A stretch of 25,200 nt of DNA from positions 3,149 to 28,348 of the forward strand of contig DIQT01000014.1 of the NCBI GenBank assembly GCA_002427365.1, given 5' to 3'. Positions within the stretch are counted from its first letter, which is position 1; each line of letters starts with the position of its first letter. The position numbers and the translations under genes were made by a program. This document shows positions 6,847 through 15,800 of the stretch, in pieces. The notes under the pieces are model-generated. The model was not told where the DNA came from, did not search any database, and saw nothing but the letters and a program-made list of their open reading frames with translations. The stretch is from Caryophanales bacterium UBA5455. Its GTDB lineage: Bacteria > Bacillota_I > Bacilli_A > RFN20 > CAG-826.

Positions 6847-7746
6847 TTAATTTAAATCATTAATTTTTGTATATATTTTATCGTACAGTTTTTCGTATTC
6901 ATTCGCGACTTCGCATTCGTCACCAATAATGTTAATTAATGCTTTAATCATTTCTAAGACATCCTCATAAATAAGATGGGGAACATCATCAAGCGTAATT
7001 AATTTTTTAATATCAAAAACCTGAGAAATAATTAAATTTTTAAAAATTGGTCCCTCGTGGTAGCGATAAATTGTCCAAAAATTAATTACCACACGCATAT
7101 ACGCACGCATAATATCTTCACAAAGTAAACCAAACACACCATCACTAAGATCGTTACTAAATTTATGTGTTAAGAGAAAAAATAATTCGGTTGGAAATTG
7201 CTTAGATTTTGCTAAGCGTTCAATAATCTCAGCGTAATAATTAACAACGGGCAAAACTTGTTTTTCAACAATGTTTTCATCATCCTCAATGCTAAATAAC
7301 GTATGGACAAAGCCAATTGAAACTAAATAATAATCAGAAATGACATCAACAATATAATCTTCCCGTAAATCGACGCGACTACTAGCAATGCGCCACTTTG
7401 CTACTTCTAAATAATTATTAAAAGTCGGTTTTTCATCACAAATTGATTCCGCAATTGCTTCGCCAACTTGATAAACAAATAACGCTACTTGATAATTTTC
7501 ATTTTCTTCGGCCGCTAGCGCAATCAAATAAATAAATGCTAAGTCGGAACCTATAATTTCAACAAGACTATCAACGTATTCAGAAATATCATCATCTGAA
7601 TCTGCTTCAGTTAAAGCCATTGTTTCTAACTCAAAATATTCTTTTTCCGACAGAAGACGATTAACGCCGCTTTTTTGATAATACGTGTATAACGGCGCAA
7701 ATAAAATTGCATCAAGTTCTTCTAGTGTGCGTTTATATTTATCCAT
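6847..7746 (-). CDS. hypothetical protein, acidic and mainly helical
   Basis: I do not recognise this 299-residue protein. It has no signal peptide and no clear membrane span. The composition is rich in Leu, Ile, Glu and Asp, and the spacing of hydrophobic residues suggests a stack of amphipathic helices. A repeat-type helical scaffold is conceivable, but no repeat unit is obvious. An acidic stretch EADSDDDISEY lies at about 47-57. ATG at 7744-7746 has a GAGG ribosome site eight bases upstream and a TTCAAA-N17-TATAAT promoter further up. It is monocistronic and converges on the HAD/MazG operon, whose terminator lies 34 bases past its stop. Coding is supported by length, start signals and codon use like that of its neighbours. 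No function is proposed. Confidence 0.8.
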   Translation of the reverse strand: MDKYKRTLEELDAILFAPLYTYYQKSGVNRLLSEKEYFELETMALTEADSDDDISEYVDSLVEIIGSDLAFIYLIALAAEENENYQVALFVYQVGEAIAESICDEKPTFNNYLEVAKWRIASSRVDLREDYIVDVISDYYLVSIGFVHTLFSIEDDENIVEKQVLPVVNYYAEIIERLAKSKQFPTELFFLLTHKFSNDLSDGVFGLLCEDIMRAYMRVVINFWTIYRYHEGPIFKNLIISQVFDIKKLITLDDVPHLIYEDVLEMIKALINIIGDECEVANEYEKLYDKIYTKINDLN

Positions 7747-7786
7747 GATTTATACCTCAATTTTCATTACCTTAGCTTCTATTGTA

Positions 7787-7815
7787 ATTATAAACATAAT
7801 CCCTATGTATTTGAA
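7787..7815 (-). promoter_or_regulatory. promoter of the helical hypothetical gene
   Basis: TTCAAA (7810-7815) and TATAAT (7787-7792) on the minus strand are separated by 17 bases. The start would fall near 7780, giving a leader of about 35 bases. Confidence 0.6.
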
Positions 7816-7824
7816 TATAAAAAG

Positions 7825-7882
7825 GCTCGATCTTGTACATTAAAATAATTTAAAATAATATAATCATCACTACTTATCGAGC
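7825..7882. repeat. spaced inverted repeat GCTCGAT / ATCGAGC
   Basis: A perfect seven-base inverted repeat (7825-7831 and 7876-7882) encloses 44 very AT-rich bases in the divergent intergenic region. It could be an operator pair or a chance match. Confidence 0.4.
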
Positions 7883-7925
7883 TAATTACAAAATATTTAG
7901 TTTAATCATATTAAGCGATATAAGA

Positions 7926-7931
7926 TATAAT
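7926..7931 (+). promoter_or_regulatory. candidate -10 box of the membrane protein gene
   Basis: TATAAT lies about 55 bases before the start codon. The sequence at the -35 position (TTAATC with 18-base spacing) is weak. AT-rich surroundings make this tentative. Confidence 0.35.
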
Positions 7932-7984
7932 AAATTTACTTTTCTCATCGCCTTTATAAATATACGGTGAATCATTAGGAGCAA

Positions 7985-9289
7985 ATGATGGATGAACAAA
8001 TAAAAAGAAGTACATCAAATTGGAAAGCAATGAAAAGTTTACTCATTTATGCGGTAATTATTTCATTTCTATCGCTTGCTCTTAAGATTACCCTTTATTC
8101 AATTTCTTATTTTAGCTTATTCATTTTAGAACTTTTGCTTATTCTTTTTAGCGGAACGGTTTTAATCATTCTTGGGGTCTTGCAAAAGAAAAATATCGCG
8201 CTTGAAAATAGTTATCTTTTATTAAAAAATAGTATAAAAGGAATGATTATTTCTAGTGTTTTCGTTTATGCATTAACTGCTTTTTTTCTTATAAAATACG
8301 GACCTGCCCAATTTGAGATTAATCCGCGAATTTACACGAATGTTTTTATTATTCTTTTAATCGGTGGCGCTATCTTTTTTATTAGACGTAATCAAACGAC
8401 ATTACTTCCGCCCGCGTTATTGCTTAATAAAAAAGGCTATATTAAGCGTATATTTGAAAATTGCATTTATTTAACTTTACTTTTTATTGTCGCTATTATT
8501 TTTACATCCTTATTTAACTTTAGTTTTTTCCATATTGAAAATATAAATTATTTAAACATTTCTCTTCTTATCATTCTCGTTAATATCCTTTGTCATTACT
8601 TTATTTATAGTGTCTATGAATGGCGGCTATCAATAGAAAAAGACAGCCTAAAAAATAACAAAAGTGGAATCGTTAGTAAAACATTAATCGTCTTTGTCGC
8701 ACTTTACGCGGGTTTTGCACTAATTAAGGATTTAAACCACATCATTTTTACTTTGCGTACACCAAATATTCCCACCTTCGTTAACCTTATTTATGAGCTA
8801 GATTTACTTATCTTTTTCTATACAACGATGTTAATGATTTTTGTTATTTTTTCATTACGCAAAAGTTTAAATAACACGTACCCTACAACAGAAAAGTTTG
8901 TTAATAGCGCAGTTACGATTTGGCTCATAAAACTTGTTAATAATGGTGTAGTTCGTATTAATCATGAATTACTAAATACAATTTCAAACTACCAAACCGC
9001 GCATGATGTCATTAATCAAATTCTTACATCGGTCGCGCTTGTTTTTAATTTAACACTCTTAATTCTTGGCCTATTTATTATTAGCAAAAATAAATTTCCG
9101 AACTTAAAACTTTGGCTTAGTTTAGCCGTTATTCAAGTCATTAACTTTGTGTTTAATATTTCTTTACCATTTTGGGGTGAAATTCAATCTGGGATTAAAC
9201 TTTATGTGAACTTTGCCTTAACAATTTTAAAATTAGTGTTTGTCATTTTGATTATTAATCGCTATCAAAATCGCCCGATGGTCGAGTGA
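7985..9289 (+). CDS. polytopic membrane protein of unknown function
   Basis: I do not recognise this 434-residue protein. Beginning at about residue 17, it has some ten to twelve hydrophobic segments of membrane-span length, separated by short loops with Lys, Arg and Asn, so it is an integral membrane protein. No transporter signature, ATP-binding site or catalytic motif stands out. Two adjacent ATG codons (7985 and 7988) are possible. The ribosome site TAGGAG (7976-7981) is only three bases from the first and six from the second, so 7988 may be the real start. The gene ends in TGA. The subtilisin-like protease follows on the same strand after 154 bases, which contain their own candidate -10 box, so a functional link is only suggested by proximity. 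Confidence 0.82.
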   Translation: MMDEQIKRSTSNWKAMKSLLIYAVIISFLSLALKITLYSISYFSLFILELLLILFSGTVLIILGVLQKKNIALENSYLLLKNSIKGMIISSVFVYALTAFFLIKYGPAQFEINPRIYTNVFIILLIGGAIFFIRRNQTTLLPPALLLNKKGYIKRIFENCIYLTLLFIVAIIFTSLFNFSFFHIENINYLNISLLIILVNILCHYFIYSVYEWRLSIEKDSLKNNKSGIVSKTLIVFVALYAGFALIKDLNHIIFTLRTPNIPTFVNLIYELDLLIFFYTTMLMIFVIFSLRKSLNNTYPTTEKFVNSAVTIWLIKLVNNGVVRINHELLNTISNYQTAHDVINQILTSVALVFNLTLLILGLFIISKNKFPNLKLWLSLAVIQVINFVFNISLPFWGEIQSGIKLYVNFALTILKLVFVILIINRYQNRPMVE

Positions 9290-9376
9290 GTTTTTTAGAT
9301 AATTATTAAATATGAAAGCTTTATTATGTTAGGCATTAATTGCTATTTTTTCAAGCATAAAAATGACAGTTTTAAC

Positions 9377-9382
9377 TATAAT
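9377..9382 (+). promoter_or_regulatory. candidate -10 box of the subtilase gene
   Basis: TATAAT about 60 bases before the start codon. No matching -35 is found at normal spacing. The rest of this 154-base gap is AT-rich with no clear terminator for the upstream gene. Confidence 0.35.
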
Positions 9383-9443
9383 TACCTCATATCAAAGCTT
9401 ATTAATTATGATATAGTTATTTTATAACGATGGAGCGTTTCTT

Positions 9444-12400
9444 ATGAAGACCAAAAAATATATAAAATTAAGCCTTCTTGGACCGTTGCTTTTTGCCTTT
9501 AGCGCAACATTTTTAGCAAACTATAATATTGAACGTCATTATCAAGCTGATGAGTACGTCAAATCGAAAAATGCTTATTATGTTACAAAAGTCGATGATG
9601 CGGCTGGATTAGTAAAAGCCAAAAAGTTTACGGTGCCAACGGATAATAAATACGAAACACAAAAGTCACGGTCCTTAGGAGCAAACTTAATTGGTGATAT
9701 TGAAAGTGTTTGGGACACTTATACCGGTGCTGGCACAACAATCGCAATTATTGATGATGGTTTTGATTATAATCACCCTGAATATTTAAGAAGTGATGGC
9801 ACAAGTGCGATCCTACCAACCAGTAGATATTATTTTACTGATGGCTCTACGGTTTATTATCACCCTAGTTCCTATATCGGCCAAGATTGGGAAAGCGATG
9901 ATGATGGTAATTATGAATGGACGAGCCATGGTACCGCGACTTCGACAACCGCGGCCGCCCCAATGAATAATGGTGGTGGGGTTGGTATTGCGCCGAGCGC
10001 AAACATTTTAGCTTTAAAAGTCGATTTTTATTTTTCTTCCATTCAAGCAGCAATTCGCTACGCAATTGAGCAAAAAGTTGATGTTATAAATATGTCACTT
10101 GGTGCTTATGCAGAAAATTTCACTGATGGTTGGGGTGATAAACAAGATGGCGACTACACAACGGCAACATATTTAGATAGTGTCTGTTTACAAGCTTATA
10201 ACGCCGGAATTATTGTTGTTGCTGCCGCAGGAAATGAAGCAACGTGGCATAAATCATATCCGGCTAGTAATAAACATGTTATTGGCGTTGGCGCACTTGG
10301 AGATTGGAATAATAAAGGCAATCCTTACGAATTAGCGGAATTTACAAATTACGTTAGTCCTTCCCAAACGGGTGAAGTTAATGTTGATATTCTTGCCCCG
10401 GGCTACGTTTATACCGCGCGTCTAAATGGCACAGAATCTAACCCGCTTCATACGTACACTGATACGCAAGGCACTTCTTTTTCTAGTCCGATTGTCGCTG
10501 GGGCGGCGGCCCTATGGAAAGAAAAATATCCTAGTGGCACACCTAGTGAATTTCTAAATCAATTACAAGATAGCGCAGATGGTAAAGGCTATTACACAAA
10601 TAAAATGATTAAAGTAAGTGGGTGGGATTCTTCATGTAGAGATGTAGGTCCATCAAATATTACAAATGGACGGCTTAATGTCGCTAATTTATTAAATATT
10701 GATAATCCTTATGTTACAACTAAACAAACAAGTTTAAATATTTCCATTGGTGAAAAGCGCCAAATTGACTTAACAACATCTAATGGAATCATCTCCTATC
10801 ATTCTAATAATATTAATGTCGCAACGGTAAGTAATAGCGGTCTTGTCGAAGGCGTTGGGGCTGGTACTACTTCAATTACTCTGACCGCAACGAAAAATGG
10901 CGTTACTGCCGTGGCAACTGTTGACGTTAGCGTAGCGGAAATTCTTGGAGCGGATGAAATGCATTTTAATCCTTCGTCCATTACATTAAATATTGGTGAA
11001 ACATATAACGCGGAAGAAACGATTATAACGACACCTGCTAGTGCTTCGCGAATATTTATGTTTGATAGCAAAGATAAAAACGTTGCTACAGTTGATGAAG
11101 ATACTGGCTTAGTAACCGCTGTTGGTGTAGGAATAACCGAAATCGAGGTGATTTCGGGATATGGTGATGGTTATGATGTTTTAACCGTAAGGGTCAAAAA
11201 TGCCTTGCCACAAAGTGGTTTTTTATTCTTTGGAAGCGCGAGTGGTAGTTTAAATGTTAATTCTAGTAGCAAAAAGGGAATTGATAATTTAAATAATTCT
11301 TGGCTAGTTACAACAACTGGCACAACTTCCTTTACGACTAATGCAGGGTATTCGCAAATTGGGTCGGCAAATAATGCAGCTTCAACAATCGAGTTCAAAA
11401 TGACATTAGCAACTCCTGTTACCTTCACTAACGTAAGTGCTTCTTTTGGTGGATTTAATGGTTCAAAAGCAACGGTAACCATTAAAGTCGGCTCGACCCA
11501 AATTGGCTTAGGTAACGTCTACGCTAGCACCGACACCATAACGACATACTCGTCAACTGCTTCAGGTACAATTCTTACCATTTCTTTAACAAATATCGCC
11601 AAGGGTATTAAAGCTTATTCAATTACTTATTCTTATATTAGTAGTGAAGGTGGTGATCCCGCTACTCCACCGACACTTGAAAGTGTTTCGGTTAGTAATC
11701 CAAAAACATATCATCCTGGCGAAACAATCGTTAAAAATGATATTAATGTGAACCTTAATTATTCGGATGGTTCAACTTCCGTTGCGACTAACTTCATATT
11801 TTCTAACGACGGTTATCGCTTTACATATGAAGACACGCTTAGCGGAGACGCTTCGACTAGTAAAGAGTTTTCGATTACGTATGAAGAACAAACATATAAT
11901 TTTTCGGTGAATGTCGTCCGCCTTGCCTATCAAGCAACCTTAGGCACTTCAACTGCGTTAAGTTCGCCTCACTTTAATAGTTCGGACCTATCAAAGAACA
12001 TTAATACGCCAAGTAGTCCTTCCGTTACGATTGGTGGTGTTCCTTTTACTGTTACAACAAATGCATATGTGTTTTCTTCGGAAAACTATTATATTTCCTT
12101 TGGTAAAGGGATTGGTTCAATTAATAACACGAACGCTTTTAGTGTCGATTTAATGTCCGTTAGTGTTACCCAAAAAAGCGGAGCAAGACAAGATGGCGTG
12201 CTTACAATTAGTAAAGATGGCAAATCATGGATAACTTATAGTGCGAATGAAATTGCTAACGGTGGCTATCGCTATTTTAAATACGCTTATACGAGCGCTA
12301 GTTCAACAAGTGGGGCAGCCGGCTATAGTAATCTTCAATCGATTAGTTATACGCTTGCGGGACCTGATAGCGTAACTTCCATCGCTAATTACATCATGTA

Positions 12401-12728
12401 TGAAGATACAAACAATCAATGTGTAAGCAAATTACCTTTAACGGTTGGAAAATTAAATACGATGTCAAATAGTGATAAAAACACTTTTTGGACATCAGAA
12501 GATTATGTTATTACGATTGCGCGGCAACGGCTAATTGCCTGGGCAAGTCATGAAGGTTATGATTTATCGTTCACTAATAGTTCTTTCCTTCTAAACGCGA
12601 GAAATCACGTGCATTCCTTATTTGAAATAAATAAAATACCTAATTATGGAACGTTATTAGTTATCGTCTTCTTTGGCGCAATCACCACTGGCGGTTACTT
12701 TTTTATCCAACGAAAAAAGAAAAATTAA
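9444..12728 (+). CDS. secreted, membrane-anchored subtilisin-family (S8) serine protease with Ig-like domains
   Basis: This 1094-residue surface protease opens with a signal-type segment (basic MKTKKYIK, then hydrophobic to about 25). The S8 catalytic domain covers about 90-395 with triad D104 (AIIDDGFD), H162 (SHGT) and S345 (GTSFSSP), plus oxyanion residue N264 (AAAGNEA). All are present, so it should be active. Two bacterial Ig-like group 2 domains follow (about 420-500 and 505-585), then beta-rich Ser/Thr/Asn-rich modules to about 960, probably adhesive or carbohydrate-binding, and a further Ig-like segment near 745-825. The C-terminus is a hydrophobic span ending in QRKKKN with no LPxTG motif, so anchoring is by membrane insertion, not sortase. 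A GGAG ribosome site precedes ATG 9444 by eight bases. The natural substrate is unknown; breakdown of host or environmental protein is a reasonable inference. Confidence 0.93.
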   Translation: MKTKKYIKLSLLGPLLFAFSATFLANYNIERHYQADEYVKSKNAYYVTKVDDAAGLVKAKKFTVPTDNKYETQKSRSLGANLIGDIESVWDTYTGAGTTIAIIDDGFDYNHPEYLRSDGTSAILPTSRYYFTDGSTVYYHPSSYIGQDWESDDDGNYEWTSHGTATSTTAAAPMNNGGGVGIAPSANILALKVDFYFSSIQAAIRYAIEQKVDVINMSLGAYAENFTDGWGDKQDGDYTTATYLDSVCLQAYNAGIIVVAAAGNEATWHKSYPASNKHVIGVGALGDWNNKGNPYELAEFTNYVSPSQTGEVNVDILAPGYVYTARLNGTESNPLHTYTDTQGTSFSSPIVAGAAALWKEKYPSGTPSEFLNQLQDSADGKGYYTNKMIKVSGWDSSCRDVGPSNITNGRLNVANLLNIDNPYVTTKQTSLNISIGEKRQIDLTTSNGIISYHSNNINVATVSNSGLVEGVGAGTTSITLTATKNGVTAVATVDVSVAEILGADEMHFNPSSITLNIGETYNAEETIITTPASASRIFMFDSKDKNVATVDEDTGLVTAVGVGITEIEVISGYGDGYDVLTVRVKNALPQSGFLFFGSASGSLNVNSSSKKGIDNLNNSWLVTTTGTTSFTTNAGYSQIGSANNAASTIEFKMTLATPVTFTNVSASFGGFNGSKATVTIKVGSTQIGLGNVYASTDTITTYSSTASGTILTISLTNIAKGIKAYSITYSYISSEGGDPATPPTLESVSVSNPKTYHPGETIVKNDINVNLNYSDGSTSVATNFIFSNDGYRFTYEDTLSGDASTSKEFSITYEEQTYNFSVNVVRLAYQATLGTSTALSSPHFNSSDLSKNINTPSSPSVTIGGVPFTVTTNAYVFSSENYYISFGKGIGSINNTNAFSVDLMSVSVTQKSGARQDGVLTISKDGKSWITYSANEIANGGYRYFKYAYTSASSTSGAAGYSNLQSISYTLAGPDSVTSIANYIMYEDTNNQCVSKLPLTVGKLNTMSNSDKNTFWTSEDYVITIARQRLIAWASHEGYDLSFTNSSFLLNARNHVHSLFEINKIPNYGTLLVIVFFGAITTGGYFFIQRKKKN

Positions 12729-12744
12729 GTAAGCGGTTTATTCC

Positions 12745-12753
12745 AAAAAAAAA
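12745..12753 (-). terminator. T-run ending the tRNA-Pro transcript
   Basis: Nine consecutive T on the minus strand follow the encoded CCA directly. With the T-arm and acceptor stem upstream this may serve as the termination signal for tRNA-Pro and for any read-through from polC. There is no separate hairpin. Confidence 0.45.
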
Positions 12754-12830
12754 TGGTCGGAACGATGGGATTCGAACCCACGGCCTCCTGCTCCCGAAGC
12801 AGGCGCGCTACCAAGCTGCGCTACGTCCCG
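12754..12830 (-). tRNA. tRNA-Pro (anticodon CGG)
   Basis: A 77-base cloverleaf on the minus strand. Acceptor CGGGACG pairs with CGTTCCG (one G-T), with the C1-G72 pair typical of proline tRNAs. The D stem is GCGC/GCGC; the anticodon stem is CCTGC/GCAGG around TTCGGGA, anticodon CGG, reading CCG. The T arm is GTGGG-TTCGAAT-CCCAT, discriminator A, CCA encoded. Confidence 0.96.
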
Positions 12831-12856
12831 ACATAGGCGATAAACTACGCCTAAAT

Positions 12857-12884
12857 ATTATAAGACTAAACTAGAAAAAGTCAA
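12857..12884 (-). promoter_or_regulatory. promoter of tRNA-Pro inside the polC 3' end
   Basis: TTGACT (12879-12884) and TATAAT (12857-12862) on the minus strand with 16-base spacing. The -35 lies within the last codons of polC and the stop codon is in the spacer. Transcription would start near 12850, about 20 bases before the tRNA. Confidence 0.75.
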
Positions 12885-15800
12885 AGAGGCTTATTTGGTT
12901 TGTTTCCGGAATTCCTTCTAGCGAACCAATTTCACGTAAGAAATCAATACTCGTTGACGTAAGTTTTGTGCGGTCCGATAAGTCTTCAACGGAAAGGAAC
13001 GGACCATCTTTTCTTGCTTCAATGACAGTATCCGCGGCGGCTTTTCCTAAACCACTAATTGTTGTAAATGGGGGAATGACAGCGTTATTTTCGACATCAA
13101 TTAAGAAATTACTAGCGTCCGAGCGATAAAGATCAATATTCGTAAGCTTATATCCCCGTTCCACCATTTCTAAGGCAATAATTAATGTTTTTTCTACTTC
13201 AATTTCTTTTGCGGTTAATGGATTTTCTCGCGAATTTTTCCGATTCGAAAATTCTGTTAATTTTGTTATAATTGCTTTTTTACCCGCGACCATTGTTTCA
13301 ATGTCATAGTGAACAGTCCGAACACTAAAGTAAACGGCATAAAACGCTAGAGGATAATAAATTTTAAACCACGCTACTCGTAACGCCATCATAACATAGG
13401 CGGTCGCGTGGGCTTTTGGGAACATGTATTTAATTTTGTTACATGAATTAATGTAATAATCTTGAACACCATGTTCACGCATTACTTTTTCAAAAGCGGG
13501 TTTAACCCCTTTGCCGCGTCTAACATCTTCCATAATACTAAACGATGTTGTTGGTTCAATTCCTTTATCGATTAAGTACATCATAATATCATCACGACAC
13601 CCAATCACATCACGTAAGGTGAATTTACCACTTTTAACTAATTCTTGAGCGTTACCACTCCAAACATCCGTACCATGGCTTAAGCCCGAAATAATTAATA
13701 AGTCCGCAAACCGGTTTGGTTGCGTTTCATCTAAAATCCCCCGAACATAGTTTGTGCCAAATTCAGGAATGCCTAGCGCTCCATTATTAAGTTTCATTGT
13801 ATTCGTTTTCATGTTTAAAGCGCGAACACTCGAAAATAATGACATAACTTTTTCATCAACGATATTAATATCAGGAATTTTAACGCCGGTCATATCACAC
13901 ATCATCCGAATTGCGAGCGGATCAACGTGGCCAAGTAAGTCAAGTTTAAGCACGTTATCATGAATCGATTTAAAGTCAAAGTGCGTTGTTTTCCATGATG
14001 AATCCGTATCTTCGGCAGGATATTGTAACGGGGTAAAATCATAAACTTCATATTGTTCTGGAATAACAACAATGCCACCCGGGTGTTGGCCAGTTGTGCG
14101 TTTTACACCGGTACAGCCACTTGCAATATATTCAATACTTGCTTTCGAAATTGTCGATAAATCATACCCGCTCCGTTCAAAATAACCACGAACATAACCA
14201 AAAGACGTGCGTTCGGCAACGGTTTCAATTGTCCCAGCTTTAAAGACGTTATTTTCACCAAGAAGTTTCTTTGTGTTTTCATGAGCAACTGCTTGATAGT
14301 CACCGGGAAAGTTTAAGTCAATATCAGGAACTTTATTCGCATTAAACCCTAAGAATGTTTCAAACGGAATATTTTGTCCTTCGCCTTTTAAATCATGACC
14401 GCATTTGGGGCATTTCTTTGCGGGCAAGTCAAAACCCGAACGAATATCATACTTGCTTACTTCAACTGGCTTAAAATCACTATATTGGCAATTTGGACAT
14501 AAGTAATGGGGCGGTAAGGGGTTAACTTCCGTAATTTTCGCCATCGTTGCGACAAGCGAACTACCAACCGAACCACGGCTACCAACAATATGACCTTCAT
14601 CATTCGCCATTTTAACTAATAAATAAGCAATATAATAAATTACCCCGTATCCGTTATTAATAATCCCTTTTAGTTCGGTAATAATTCGTTCACTTACAAT
14701 ATTTGGTAAGGGATCGCCATAAATTTTATGGGCGTTATCATAAACAATATCCGTTAATAACTTATCAGAGTTTGCAATTTGCGGCGGATAAAGTTTATCT
14801 TTAATTGGATTAAGTGGTTTAATTGCATCCGCAATAATGTTCGAGTTTGTTACAACAATTTCAAATGCTTTTTCTTCACTTAAAAAGTTGTTCGCGGTAA
14901 AGGCCGCTAACATTTCTTCCGTTGAACGGAAATGTTGATCCGGATTTTCAAATGGCGCTATTTTATCACGGCTATACGGAGCGAGCGCATGGTTAATGCC
15001 GCCGACCGCTTTGGCCATAATATAAACATCACGATAAATTTTTTGTTCAGGATTTAAATAGTGAACATCACCCGTTGCCACAACAAGTTTACCTTCTTCG
15101 CGGGCAGCAACCATAATGTCATTTAATGTTTGATATAAATCTGCTTCGCTTTCAAAATCACCCATATTAATTAAATATGAATAGTTTGCGGGTGGTTGAA
15201 TTTCAATGTAATCATAAAAACGGACTTTTTCTAATAAGTCTTCATGCGACCGATTACGGGCAAATTCAAAAACTTCGCCATTAAAGCACGCACTACCTAG
15301 TAAAAGGTTATCACGATACTGCGATAAAATATGCCGCGGAATTTTTGGAATGTCGGCAATATATTCTAAGTTTGATAATGATATTAATTTAAATAAATCT
15401 TTCATCCCTTGTTCGTTTCTTGCTAAAACAATAACGTGATGTGGATATAAGTGTTTATATACATCTTGACTTGGGACAAGTTTTCCTAAATCACTATGAA
15501 GTAGCACGCCATGATGATTTGTTAACGTTACGCGCATTGCTTCCCAAATATGATAAAGCACTTCCGCATCATAATCCGCGCGGTGTGCGCTTGTTGGGTC
15601 GTAACTTACCGTAAATTTATTCGCTAAGGAACCAAGTCGATGCGATTTTGATTCGGGGAATAAAAAGCGTGATAGTGATAACGTATCAATAACCGGATTA
15701 CTTATTTTATCTAACCCAAGTAGTTCAAGTTCATGGTTAAATTGCGGAATATCAAATTCGGCATTATGCGTAATTAAAATTGAATCACCAATGAAATCAA

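Noticed and set aside
12834..12853. TAGGCG/CGCCTA hairpin between polC and tRNA-Pro
   Set aside because: The stem is only six pairs with an eight-base loop and no T-run, and it overlaps the tRNA-Pro transcription start; not a convincing terminator.
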